From contig CAZKEF010000006.1 in NCBI GenBank assembly GCA_964551735.1, positions 1 to 64,000 of the forward strand: a DNA stretch of 64,000 bases, written 5' to 3'. Under the pieces are notes generated by a model. It worked only from the letters and a program-made list of their open reading frames with translations. It made no database searches and was not told where the DNA came from. The stretch is from DAOUAT01 sp964551735 (GTDB lineage: Bacteria; Chloroflexota; Anaerolineae; CG2-30-64-16). Shown here one piece after another: positions 13,986 to 23,223 of the stretch (the first letter of the stretch is position 1; every line of letters starts with the position of its first letter). A program made the position numbers and the translations under genes.

Positions 13986-16535
13986 ATGAAAATTCCCCTG
14001 AGTTGGCTCAAAGACTATGTAGACATCACCCTGCCCGTGGAGGCGCTGGCGGAGCGGCTGACGCTGGCGGGTCTGGAAGTGGAAGGCATCGAGCGCATCG
14101 GCGACTTCTGGGAGCGGGACAAGATCTTCGTCGGGCAGATCCTCGACGTGCGGCGCCACCCCGACGCGGAGCGGTTGACGCTGGTGCGGGTGGATTACGG
14201 CGCGGGCCAGCCGATGACCGTCGTGACCGGCGCGCCGAATATGTTCCCCTACCTGGGCCAGGACCTCAGCGGCGGTCGGGGGCCCAAGGTCGCGTTCGCC
14301 ATGACTGGCGCGCGGCTGGTGGACGGCCACAGCGAAGAGTACAGGATCGTCAAGCTGAAGCCCAGCAAGATTCGCGGGGTCGTCTCCGAAGGCATGGTCT
14401 GCTCGGAGAAGGAGCTGGGCCTGAGCGACGCGCACGAGGGCAACCTGGTGCTGCCGGACGATGCGCCGCTGGGTATGCCGCTGATAGATTACCTGGGCGA
14501 CGCGGTGCTGGAGTTCCAGATCAAGGGCGCGTTCGGACACCTGCAATGCGTCACCGGCATCGCGCGGGAAGTGGCAGCGCTCACCGGTCAGGCATTCCGC
14601 TACCCGGTTCCCAAGCGAGATAGAATCCTGGCCCCCGATGCCGATTTCACCGGCATTGTGATCGAGGCACCGGACCTGTGTCTGCGCTACTCGGCCGCGC
14701 TGATCGAAGGCGTCAAACTGGGGCCCTCGCCCATGTGGGTGCAACAACGGCTGCTGCGTGCAGGAATGCGGCCCATCAACAACGTGGTGGACATCACCAA
14801 CTACGTGATGTTGGAACTGGGCCAGCCGTTGCACGCATTCGACTACGACCTGCTGCGTGCGCGCGCTGGCGGCCGGCCGAGCATCATTATGCGCCGCGCC
14901 CTCCCCAGCGAACACCTCACCACTCTGGACGGCGTGGATCGGGCGCTGGACCCTGACATGCTGCTGATCACCGACACCGCGGGCGCGATCGCCGTGGCCG
15001 GCGTGATGGGCGGCGCGAGCACCGAGGTGAATGATGACACCACCACGGTGCTGCTTGAATCGGCCAACTTCAACTTCCTCAGCATCCGCCGCACCAGCCA
15101 GATGCTGAAACTGAGCAGCGAGGCCGCGGGCCGCTTCGGCAAGCAGGTGGACCCGGAGCTGACCGTCGTCGCGCTGGATCGCGCCTGTCAGCTCCTCGCC
15201 GAGCTGGCCGGCGGGGTCACGCGGCCGGTCTACGGCGACGCCTACCCCGGCAAGCCGGATCCCAAAACCATCACCCTCGACCCGGCCTACGTCAACCGCA
15301 TCCTGGGCGCGGACATCCCGGCCGCCGAGATGGTGCGGATTCTAGAGGCGTTGGAGTTCGTCGTGGAGGTAGACAAGGAAACAAGGAAACATGGAAACAG
15401 GGACTCCTTGTCTACTCCATCCTTGTCTACTTGTCTCCTTGTAACCGTCCCCAGCCACCGCCAGGACGTCACCATCCCCGCGGACCTGGCCGAGGAGGTG
15501 GGTCGCATCTACGGCTACGACCGGCTGACGCCGACGCTGCTGGCCGACGAGCTGCCTCCGCAGCGCCGTAACCTGGCGTTGGAAGGCGAGGAAAAGGTGC
15601 GGGATATCCTGGTCGGCGCCGGGCTGGACGAGGTGATCACGTACTCGATGATTGATGTGCGGGACGAGGTGCGGCTCACACGCAACAAACCAGGTTTCTC
15701 CGAGAAACCTGGTTTGTCCGATCCCTACGTCACCGTGCTCAACCCGCTGACGGCCGACCGGGCGCACCTGCGGCGGACGCTGCTGACGGGGCTGATCAAC
15801 ACGGCCCACGCCAACCTGCGCTTCACCGACCGGGTCGCCATCTTCGAGGTCGGCCGCGTGTTCCACCCGCGGCCGGCCGAAGCACTGCCCGCCGAGCCGC
15901 GCCGCGTCGCCGCGCTGCTGACCGGGCCGCGCGAGACGGGTGCCTGGCTGGCGCACGACGCATCGCCGTTGGGCTTCTTCGACCTGAAAGGTATCGCTGA
16001 GGAACTGACCGTCCGCCTACGTTTGTCCGATGTCCGGTGGGAGCGGGCCGAGCACTCTGCGTTGCACCCTGGTCGGGCTGCACGGCTGCTGGTCGGCGGG
16101 GCCGAAATCGGCGTGCTGGGCGAGCTGCACCCCAAGGTCCGGGCGGCGTTCGATCTGCCGGAGCAGCCGGTGACGGTGATGGAGCTGGACCTGGACGCGC
16201 TGCTGGCTGGTTGGGGCGCCGAGCACGAAATGGCCCCTATCTCCAGCCAGCCGGCGGTCTACGAAGACCTGGCCCTGGTGGTGGATGACCAGGTCACCGC
16301 GGCCGAGGTCGAGGCGCTGATCCGCCAGAGCGGCGGCAAGCTGTTGGTTGACGTCCGGCTGTTTGATGTTTACCGGGGCGGCCAGGTGCCCGCGGGCAAG
16401 AAGTCGCTGGCCTACGCGCTCAACTTCCAGGCCCCGGATCGCACGCTGACCGATGAGGACACAAAGAAGCTGCGTACCAAGATCGTAGCCCGGCTGGAAC
16501 GCGAGCTGGGTGCGGTTTTGCGCGGATACGACTAA
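13986..16535 (+). CDS. pheT: Phenylalanyl-tRNA synthetase beta subunit with two in-frame repeat insertions
   Basis: Editing and tRNA-binding subunit. In order it has an N-terminal MKIPLSWLKDYVD, a tRNA-binding OB domain, the B3/B4 editing domain (including PINNVVDITNYVMLELGQPLHAFD), B5 (VTVPSHRQDV, EEVGRIYGYD), and the C-terminal anticodon-recognition fold (PAVYEDLALVV, FDVYRGGQVPAGKKSLAY). The 849 residues exceed the usual 790-820. Two foreign stretches explain this: about 462-486 within B5 (Lys/Thr/Ser-rich) and about 567-578 before DPYVTVLNPL. Both are encoded by palindromes. AAGGA precedes the ATG at 13986. Confidence 0.96.
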   Translation: MKIPLSWLKDYVDITLPVEALAERLTLAGLEVEGIERIGDFWERDKIFVGQILDVRRHPDAERLTLVRVDYGAGQPMTVVTGAPNMFPYLGQDLSGGRGPKVAFAMTGARLVDGHSEEYRIVKLKPSKIRGVVSEGMVCSEKELGLSDAHEGNLVLPDDAPLGMPLIDYLGDAVLEFQIKGAFGHLQCVTGIAREVAALTGQAFRYPVPKRDRILAPDADFTGIVIEAPDLCLRYSAALIEGVKLGPSPMWVQQRLLRAGMRPINNVVDITNYVMLELGQPLHAFDYDLLRARAGGRPSIIMRRALPSEHLTTLDGVDRALDPDMLLITDTAGAIAVAGVMGGASTEVNDDTTTVLLESANFNFLSIRRTSQMLKLSSEAAGRFGKQVDPELTVVALDRACQLLAELAGGVTRPVYGDAYPGKPDPKTITLDPAYVNRILGADIPAAEMVRILEALEFVVEVDKETRKHGNRDSLSTPSLSTCLLVTVPSHRQDVTIPADLAEEVGRIYGYDRLTPTLLADELPPQRRNLALEGEEKVRDILVGAGLDEVITYSMIDVRDEVRLTRNKPGFSEKPGLSDPYVTVLNPLTADRAHLRRTLLTGLINTAHANLRFTDRVAIFEVGRVFHPRPAEALPAEPRRVAALLTGPRETGAWLAHDASPLGFFDLKGIAEELTVRLRLSDVRWERAEHSALHPGRAARLLVGGAEIGVLGELHPKVRAAFDLPEQPVTVMELDLDALLAGWGAEHEMAPISSQPAVYEDLALVVDDQVTAAEVEALIRQSGGKLLVDVRLFDVYRGGQVPAGKKSLAYALNFQAPDRTLTDEDTKKLRTKIVARLERELGAVLRGYD
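15369..15442. repeat. Palindromic element in frame inside pheT (first)
   Basis: GTAGACAAGGAAACAAGG is mirrored by CCTTGTCTAC and TTGTCTCCTTGT over 74 bases. It encodes a Lys/Ser/Thr-rich insert in the B5 domain. Confidence 0.75.
15685..15717. repeat. 33-base palindrome in frame inside pheT (second)
   Basis: ACAAACCAGGTTTCT-CCG-AGAAACCTGGTTTGT is a perfect palindrome with a 3-base centre. The same core occurs at 38890-38920 (inside a gene) and 21970-21997 (between genes). Confidence 0.85.
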
Positions 16536-16669
16536 GATCGGTCGGTTGGTAGACCGGTTCAATTTGAGCCTTTCGCGCTGACTTCTGGCTACGCTAGTTG
16601 TATGATGTTGTATAGCAAGGTGTGGAATGGCCGGAGAAAAGAACAATGGCGAAGGGAGGGCATGTCAAG

Positions 16670-17011
16670 ATGGCTGCATTGATGGTTCGTGAACGGCTCA
16701 AATATGAGATCGAGGCGCTGCCGGAGCCAATGGCTGCCGAAGTGCTCGATTTCGTCCTGTTTGTCAAGGCCAGATATAACGAAGAAGCTTACCTGTGGCA
16801 ACAGGTTGAGGCTACCCATGATCGTCGCCGTCAACACCCGGAGGAAGTGCTAACCGTAACTGCCGCGGAGTGGGATGCGTTGACAGCAGGGCTGGAGAGC
16901 GAAGCGGATGGCTTATCGGCTACGCTAAGATCGGACTTTCATGCGGCAACTGGTGGCCCTACCAGGCGACGTGCGCAGCATTGCCCGCCGCACGGTAGCA
17001 ACGCTGGCTGA
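16670..17011 (+). CDS. Antitoxin-like protein (DUF2281 type), possibly with a run-on C-terminus
   Basis: Small putative antitoxin. The N-terminal block RERLKYEIEALPEPMAAEVL, followed by DFVLFVKARY, fits DUF2281-type antitoxins that pair with RelE/ParE toxins. The middle (ATHDRRRQHPEEVLTVTAAEWDAL) is also antitoxin-like. The ATG at 16670 is chosen because GGGAGGG lies about 10 bases upstream; ATGs at 16622 and 16646 are alternatives. The frame runs about 100 bases into the toxin gene, far more than the usual few-base overlap. The last 30 or so residues (Arg/His/Pro-rich) look like out-of-frame toxin DNA. A lost stop codon or small indel is possible. Confidence 0.6.
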   Translation: MAALMVRERLKYEIEALPEPMAAEVLDFVLFVKARYNEEAYLWQQVEATHDRRRQHPEEVLTVTAAEWDALTAGLESEADGLSATLRSDFHAATGGPTRRRAQHCPPHGSNAG

Positions 17012-17189
17012 GACACCTCGTCCGGCATCCGCCAAAGAGCCTGATAAACACCCAGGGCATTACCGCCTCTGGCTATCCCAGGATTATCGCCTGGTTTGGC
17101 AAGTGCTGGAGGAAGAGAAAATCGTTGATCTGCTTTATGTTGGCCCGAAGGTGCCTGATCTGTATCAGCGGCTTGGATTGGGCCGATAA
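16908..17189 (+). pseudogene. RelE/ParE-type toxin with an early in-frame stop codon
   Basis: The natural start appears to be ATG 16908, reading MAYRLR, then TAA at 16926-16928, then DRTFMRQLVALPGDVRSIAR in the same frame. The downstream part is a convincing RelE/ParE-like toxin (ALPGDVRSIARRTVATLAET, GHYRLWLSQDYRLVWQV, LLYVGPKVPDLYQRL). A single base change would restore the full 93-codon frame. Reinitiation at ATG 16941 would give an 82-residue product lacking the first beta strand. The gene is therefore either inactivated or attenuated. Degeneration of a toxin next to its antitoxin is common, and this copy looks recent because the rest of the frame is intact. Confidence 0.65.
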
Positions 17190-17202
17190 GAAGTACCTTG
17201 TC

Positions 17203-17234
17203 AGGCCGGCGCTTCTGCAGCGCCGGCCTCTTTT
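17203..17234 (+). terminator. Terminator after the toxin-antitoxin pair
   Basis: AGGCCGGCGCT, a TCTGC loop and AGCGCCGGCCT, followed by CTTTT. An 11-base perfect GC-rich stem with a short T run, between the converging toxin and clpB genes. Confidence 0.7.
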
Positions 17235-17242
17235 GTCCCACT

Positions 17243-19843
17243 TTACACCACTTCCCCTGTTGCTTCCTTCGCGAACACGATCCGTCCCCCTTCGACATCC
17301 GCTACAACCGTGTCCCCGCGCTGGAACTTGCCTTCTAATAGCGCCAGCGCCAACGGATCCTGAACGTGCTGCTGGATCGCCCGCTTTAGCGGCCGCGCGC
17401 CGTAGGTGGGATCGTAACCGGCCTCGGCCACGAAGTCGCGTGCCCGGTCGGTCAGCTCCAGGGTTAGGCCCTGGCCGGCCAGCATCTTGCCCAGCCGTCG
17501 GAGCTGGATGTCCACGATCTGCTTCAGGTGCTCGCGCGTCAGGCTGTGGAACGTCACGATCTCGTCCACGCGGTTCAGGAATTCGGGTGGAAATGCCTGG
17601 CGCAGCGCGGCCAACGCCCGCTCCGACCGCTGGCTATCGCTCAAGGCAGGATCGTTGATGTATTGGCTGCCGATGTTGGACGTCATGATCACCACGGTAT
17701 TCTTGAAGTCCACCGTGCGGCCGTGGCCGTCGGTCAGCCGGCCGTCGTCCAGCAGTTGCAACAGGGTATTGAAGACCTCGCGGTGCGCCTTCTCGATCTC
17801 ATCGAACAGCACCACGCTGTACGGCTTGCGGCGGACCGCTTCGGTGAGCTGGCCGCCTTCGTCGTAACCCACGTAGCCGGGCGGCGCGCCGATCAGCCGG
17901 CTGACGGTGTGCCGCTCCTGGTATTCGCTCATGTCAATCCGGATCATAGCCTGCTCGTCGTCAAACAGGAACTCGGCCAGCGCGCGGGCCAGCTCGGTTT
18001 TGCCGACGCCGGTGGGACCCAAGAAAATGAAGCTGCCGATAGGCCGATTCGGGTCTTGCAGTCCGGCGCGGGCGCGGCGCACCGCGCCGGACACGGCCGT
18101 CACCGCCTCGTCCTGGCCCACCACCCGCTGGTGTAGCCGTTCGGGCATCTGCAACAGCTTGGTGATCTCCCCCTCTAACAGCTTACTGACCGGGATATGC
18201 GTCCAGCTCGACACCACCTCGGCCACCTCTTCGGCGCCGACCTCCTCTTTCAGCAACATGCCGCGGCGTTGCATTTCGGCCAACTCGACTTCCGTATCCT
18301 TCAGGCTTCGCTCCAACTCGGCCAGCTTACCGTACTGCAGCTCGGCGGCGCGGTTGTAGTCGTAGCGCCGCTGCGCGGTCTCGATCTCGTGCCGCGTCTC
18401 CTCGATCTGCTGCTTGACGCCGGCCGCGCGTTCGATGACCTCGCGCTCACGGCCCAGGCGCGCCTCCAGACTGCGCCGATCCTCGCTGAGATCAGCCAGA
18501 TCGCGCTCCAAGGTCGCCAAACGCGCCTTGCTGGCCTCGTCGCTCTCCTTTTTCAACGCCTCCCGCTCGATCTCGAGCTGCATGGCCCGGCGCTTGATCT
18601 CGTCCAACTCAGCCGGGTCAGAGGTGATCTCCATGCGCAGCCGGCTGGCGGCCTCGTCAATCAGGTCAATGGCCTTGTCGGGCAGGAAGCGATCGCTGAT
18701 GTAGCGCTCCGACAGCGTAGCCGCGGCGATCACGGCCGCGTCGGTGATGCGCACGTTGTGGTGCACCTCGTAACGCTCCTTCAGCCCGCGCAGGATCGAG
18801 ATGGTGTCCTCAACGGTCGGCTCATCCACCAACACGGGCTGGAAGCGGCGTTCCAGGGCCGGGTCCTTCTCGATATGCTTGCGGTATTCATCCAGCGTGG
18901 TGGCGCCGATGGCGTGCAGCTCCCCGCGGGCCAGCATGGGCTTGAGCATGTTGGACGCGTCCATCGCGCCCTCGGCCGCGCCGGCGCCGACCACGGTGTG
19001 CAGCTCGTCAATGAACAGAATGACCTGGCCGGCCGCGTCGGTGATCTCCTTGAGCACGGCCTTGAGCCGCTCCTCGAACTCGCCGCGATACTTCGCGCCG
19101 GCCACCAGCGCGCCCATATCGAGCGCAACGACGCGCTTATCCTTGAGCCCTTCGGGCACGTCCCCGCGCACGATGCGCTGCGCCAGCCCCTCGACGATGG
19201 CGGTCTTGCCCACGCCTGGCTCGCCGATGAGCACGGGGTTGTTTTTGGTGCGCCGGCTGAGGATCTGGATGGTGCGGCGGATTTCTTCGTCGCGGCCGAT
19301 GACCGGGTCGAGCTTGCCCTGCCGCGCGAGCTGTGTCATATCGCGGCCGTACTTCTCCAGCGCCTTATAGGTGCCTTCGGGGTTCTGGCTGGTGACGCGC
19401 TGGCTGCCGCGAATCGCGGTCAACGCGGCCAGGACGCGGTCGCGCGTGATGCCGAGGCGAGCCAGCAGTTTTGCCGCATCGCCGCCGTTCTCACCCAGCA
19501 GCGCCAGCAGCAGGTGCTCGGTGCTGACGTAATCGTCTCTCATATTGTTGGCTTCGGCGTAGGCATCCTGCAAGGCGCGCGAGAGCCCGCCACTGAGGCC
19601 CGGCTGGACGTTGCTGCCGTAGGCCTTGGATCGCCGCGCCAGGTTGGCCTCAAGCTGGGTTTGCAGGGCAGCCGGTTGCGCACCAACCTGGGCCAGCACC
19701 TCCGGCACGACGCCATCGCTCTGTTGCAGCAGCGCCAGCAGCAGGTGCTCCGGCTCGATCTGGCTGTGGTTTTGACTTTGTGCGAGCTCCTGGGAAGCGA
19801 TGATAGCCTCTTGCGCACGCTGGGTGTATCGGTCAAGGCGCAT
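17243..19843 (-). CDS. clpB: ClpB disaggregase
   Basis: Hsp100 AAA+ chaperone that resolubilises aggregated proteins with DnaK. The 866 residues show the N-terminal Clp-N repeats (YTQRAQEAIIASQ, IEPEHLLLALL, STEHLLLALL), AAA-1 with Walker A GEPGVGKT at about residue 206, the long coiled-coil middle domain (about 410-530) that distinguishes ClpB from ClpA/ClpC, and AAA-2 with GPTGVGKTE at about 607 and the GYVGYDEGG loop. A GGGAGG box sets the ATG at 19841-19843. No CIRCE operator was found upstream, where a palindromic repeat lies instead. It is monocistronic and convergent with the toxin-antitoxin pair. Confidence 0.97.
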   Translation of the reverse strand: MRLDRYTQRAQEAIIASQELAQSQNHSQIEPEHLLLALLQQSDGVVPEVLAQVGAQPAALQTQLEANLARRSKAYGSNVQPGLSGGLSRALQDAYAEANNMRDDYVSTEHLLLALLGENGGDAAKLLARLGITRDRVLAALTAIRGSQRVTSQNPEGTYKALEKYGRDMTQLARQGKLDPVIGRDEEIRRTIQILSRRTKNNPVLIGEPGVGKTAIVEGLAQRIVRGDVPEGLKDKRVVALDMGALVAGAKYRGEFEERLKAVLKEITDAAGQVILFIDELHTVVGAGAAEGAMDASNMLKPMLARGELHAIGATTLDEYRKHIEKDPALERRFQPVLVDEPTVEDTISILRGLKERYEVHHNVRITDAAVIAAATLSERYISDRFLPDKAIDLIDEAASRLRMEITSDPAELDEIKRRAMQLEIEREALKKESDEASKARLATLERDLADLSEDRRSLEARLGREREVIERAAGVKQQIEETRHEIETAQRRYDYNRAAELQYGKLAELERSLKDTEVELAEMQRRGMLLKEEVGAEEVAEVVSSWTHIPVSKLLEGEITKLLQMPERLHQRVVGQDEAVTAVSGAVRRARAGLQDPNRPIGSFIFLGPTGVGKTELARALAEFLFDDEQAMIRIDMSEYQERHTVSRLIGAPPGYVGYDEGGQLTEAVRRKPYSVVLFDEIEKAHREVFNTLLQLLDDGRLTDGHGRTVDFKNTVVIMTSNIGSQYINDPALSDSQRSERALAALRQAFPPEFLNRVDEIVTFHSLTREHLKQIVDIQLRRLGKMLAGQGLTLELTDRARDFVAEAGYDPTYGARPLKRAIQQHVQDPLALALLEGKFQRGDTVVADVEGGRIVFAKEATGEVV

Positions 19844-19864
19844 GGTGGTACCTCCCTCATATCT

Positions 19865-19918
19865 GACGGAAGACGAACGACGAAGGACGAATTCGTCTTC
19901 CATCATTCGCCGTTCGTC
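19865..19918. repeat. Inverted repeat upstream of clpB
   Basis: GACGAACGACGAAGGACGAA is mirrored imperfectly by TTCGTC and CATTCGCCGTTCGTC. It is similar in style to 59411-59468. Confidence 0.55.
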
Positions 19919-19978
19919 AGCCGTCGAGTATTCCCAAATATGATACCCTTCACGTGTTAGCGGAGCGTTGGCGGCGTG

Positions 19979-20239
19979 TTAGCGAAATGTGAGAAGTGCC
20001 TTCTCGGTCAACATATATGTCGCAACCGGGAACTTCATGTTGCTGACGATAAGACCGTGCTGCCGAAGACTTTCGACCGCAGCGCGGTCTGCGGCTTCGG
20101 CCGGGCCATCCAGGGGATGGAGGATATGGGTCTTTTCGCCATCAAGCGTGCGATGGACCTTGAGGGTCGCGCCCTCGAGCATGGCGCGAAGGATGTGGTG
20201 GCAGGCGCGGGGCAATTGTAGGGGCGGGTTTCTTTGCAT
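19979..20239 (-). CDS. Small protein, possible winged-helix fold, N-terminus disturbed by a repeat
   Basis: A short frame whose body (LPRACHHILRAMLEGATLKV, HILHPLDGP, AAVESLRQHGLIVSNMKFPV, ATYMLTEKA) reads like a real protein. The order helix, helix, then a hairpin ending in a Leu-Thr-Glu segment recalls a winged-helix module, but I do not recognise a family. The first eight codons from ATG 20237-20239 lie in a GTAGGGGCGGGTTT-type palindrome and there is no ribosome site, so the original start may have been displaced. A longer frame reaches ATG 20317 through the repeat. It follows the 68-residue gene in the same direction. Confidence 0.45.
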   Translation of the reverse strand: MQRNPPLQLPRACHHILRAMLEGATLKVHRTLDGEKTHILHPLDGPAEAADRAAVESLRQHGLIVSNMKFPVATYMLTEKALLTFR

Positions 20240-20320
20240 TATAGGAAGGTCAGACCTAACGTGATTGCTGCTGTTGACGGACAACCTGCGGGAAGCACGA
20301 GAAACCCGCCCCTCCACTAC
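20218..20320. repeat. Palindromic element of the GTAGGGGCGGGTTT family
   Basis: GTAGGGGCGGGTTTC (20218-20232) is mirrored by GAAACCCGCCCCTCCACTAC (20301-20320), with about 68 bases between. It separates or overlaps the starts of two small minus-strand genes. Confidence 0.75.
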
Positions 20321-20523
20321 CCTAATTCCTTGGCATACTGCTGCAACTGCCGCTGGTTGATCTTCTGGTATTGATCCGCGATGATCTCCGCCATCTCGGC
20401 CTCGCTCAGGCGGATGCGCAGTATCTCCAGCGCCTCCTCCGGCGACCCACCGTAAGCCAGCTTTTTCTTGCCGTTCGTCATCGCGAACAGGTACATGTAG
20501 TGGGGGTGGCTGAAGCTGCTCAT
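20317..20523 (-). CDS. Small protein of unknown function downstream of a radical SAM enzyme
   Basis: A 68-residue charged protein that begins 3 bases after the stop of the radical SAM gene and is read in the same direction, so it is almost certainly in its operon. It contains HPHYMYLFAMTNGKKKLAYG, a SPEEALEILRIRLSEAEM helix, and a Gln-rich tail (INQRQLQQYAKELG). It has no signal peptide, cysteines or precursor-like leader, so I see no reason to call it a RiPP precursor. The second half is predicted helical and could contact the partner enzyme. No family recognised. Confidence 0.65.
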   Translation of the reverse strand: MSSFSHPHYMYLFAMTNGKKKLAYGGSPEEALEILRIRLSEAEMAEIIADQYQKINQRQLQQYAKELG

Positions 20524-20526
20524 GTT

Positions 20527-21933
<1,407 letters not shown>

Positions 21934-21969
21934 CTGTAAACCTCTTGCGCGAGGTGTATGGTGGGTGAA

Positions 21970-21997
21970 GAACCAGATTTCTATGAGAAACCTGGTC
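21970..21997. repeat. AACCAGgTTTCT-type palindrome in the radical SAM leader
   Basis: AACCAGATTTCT-ATG-AGAAACCTGGT matches the palindromes in pheT (15685-15717) and the exonuclease (38890-38920). It lies in the 5' leader of the radical SAM gene. Confidence 0.7.
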
Positions 21998-22063
21998 TTT
22001 TGCCCACCGTTGGCTGCAGTAAATCCATCGACAAGGGGGCACGCCCCTCCCCGATACGAATTT

Positions 22064-22093
22064 ATTCTACACGAATGTTGCTAATTCGCCCAA
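22064..22093 (-). promoter_or_regulatory. Promoter of the radical SAM operon
   Basis: On the minus strand TTGGGC (22088-22093), 18 bases, and TAGAAT (22064-22069). Start near 22057, giving a leader of about 120 bases with a palindrome. It interleaves with the divergent methyltransferase promoter. Confidence 0.55.
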
Positions 22094-22107
22094 TCTTACG
22101 GTATCAT
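22078..22107 (+). promoter_or_regulatory. Promoter of the DNA methyltransferase, leaderless
   Basis: TTGCTA (22078-22083), 18 bases, TATCAT (22102-22107). The expected start of transcription, about 7 bases on, coincides with the ATG at 22114, and no ribosome site is present. Confidence 0.5.
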
Positions 22108-22113
22108 ACCCTT

Positions 22114-23100
22114 ATGGGCCGCGGCGCATACGAGCACAACTACACCCAACTCAACCTGCCGGAGCTGGCCGCCGAGGCGGTGGACGCCATGCCGGTGGCT
22201 ATCCCCCTGCCGCCTGAGCTGACCGGGCCCGGCCCGGCCGCGGTGGATCTCTACTGCGCCGAGAACCTGGCGCTAGTGGAAGGGATGACGAGCCAATGGG
22301 CCGGCCGGTTCCAGTTGATCTACCTGGACCCGCCTTTCGGCAGCGGCAAGGTCTACCGGGCCAGGGTGGACGGCGAGCGGAGCCGGCCAGCCCGGCCGCT
22401 GGACGCGTACCGGGACGACCAGTCCTTCGACGCGTACCTGGCCTGGCTGGAGCGCCGCCTGGCCGCCTGCCGCGATCTGCTGGCGCCTTCCGGCTTGCTG
22501 TACGTCCATCTGGACTGGCATGCTGTACATTATGCCAAAGTAGCGCTGGACCGGCTTTTCGGCCGCGAACGCTTCCTGAACGAGATCATCTGGTGCTACC
22601 ACGGCCCGTCGCCCATCCGCAGCGCGTTCAAACGCAAGCACGATACCATCCTGGTCTACACCCGCACCGCCGACTATTTCTTCGACGCCGACGCGGTGCG
22701 CGTGCCCTACGACGCGTCCACAGTCAAAACTTTCGCCAGCAGCCCCAAAGCGGGCTTCGGCAAGGTCCCGGATCTTGCGCGCGGCAAAGTGCCGGAGGAC
22801 TGGTGGTACTTCCCGGTAGTGGCGCGGCTCCACTCGGAGCGGGCCGGTTACGAGACGCAGAAGCCCGAGGCGCTGCTGGAGCGCATCATCAAGGCCTCCA
22901 GCCGGCCGGGCGATCGCGTAGGCGACTTCTTTGCGGGGGCAGGCACGACCGGCGTGGTCGCGGCCCGGCTGGGGCGAGATGCGGTGTTGGCCGACCGCAA
23001 CCCGGTGGCGGCCGAGAAGACCCTGCTGCGGCTGGCGCGGCTCGATCCGCAGCCACAGGTGCGGTTGTGGCGCTATTTCACAGGACCTGGGGAGGCGTAA
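22114..23100 (+). CDS. DNA methyltransferase, beta class (N6-adenine or N4-cytosine)
   Basis: Site-specific DNA amino-methyltransferase. The catalytic motif IV is DPPF (72-75), preceded by FQLIYL. The AdoMet motif I is DFFAGAGTTG (271-280), followed by VVAARLGRDAVLADRNP. The catalytic motif precedes the AdoMet motif, the order of the beta class. KPEALLERIIKASSRPGD just before motif I is also typical. The 328 residues lack an obvious long target-recognition domain. No restriction endonuclease is adjacent, so it is an orphan with a possible regulatory or replication role. The chosen ATG has no ribosome site but lies where transcription should start. A frame extension upstream runs through a palindrome and is not conserved-looking. 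Confidence 0.9.
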   Translation: MGRGAYEHNYTQLNLPELAAEAVDAMPVAIPLPPELTGPGPAAVDLYCAENLALVEGMTSQWAGRFQLIYLDPPFGSGKVYRARVDGERSRPARPLDAYRDDQSFDAYLAWLERRLAACRDLLAPSGLLYVHLDWHAVHYAKVALDRLFGRERFLNEIIWCYHGPSPIRSAFKRKHDTILVYTRTADYFFDADAVRVPYDASTVKTFASSPKAGFGKVPDLARGKVPEDWWYFPVVARLHSERAGYETQKPEALLERIIKASSRPGDRVGDFFAGAGTTGVVAARLGRDAVLADRNPVAAEKTLLRLARLDPQPQVRLWRYFTGPGEA

Positions 23101-23117
23101 CACACTACCCGACAGGC

Positions 23118-23189
23118 GTAGCGTAGCCCCTTGTGGGCGATCTGACGGCCAGGGGCGCGCGTCTCACGGGCACAAGGCCCTACGCTACC
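23118..23189. repeat. Intergenic inverted repeat
   Basis: GTAGCGTAGCCCCTTGTG (23118-23135) is mirrored by CACAAGGCCCTACGCTAC (23171-23188). It fills most of the gap before the cold-shock/DUF1294 gene. Confidence 0.8.
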
Positions 23190-23223
23190 ATGTTATACCG
23201 AGCAATAAGGAGGCGTAACCATC

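Noticed and set aside
18197..19960. 587-codon open frame antisense to clpB
   Set aside because: It mirrors conserved clpB codons, has no motifs and no ribosome site, so it is a GC artefact.
20317..20523. RiPP precursor for the radical SAM enzyme
   Set aside because: No Cys, Gly-Gly leader or core-like sequence, and the enzyme has no SPASM domain; the protein looks like a charged accessory.
22114..23100. Restriction-modification system
   Set aside because: No endonuclease or specificity gene is adjacent; the methyltransferase is called an orphan.
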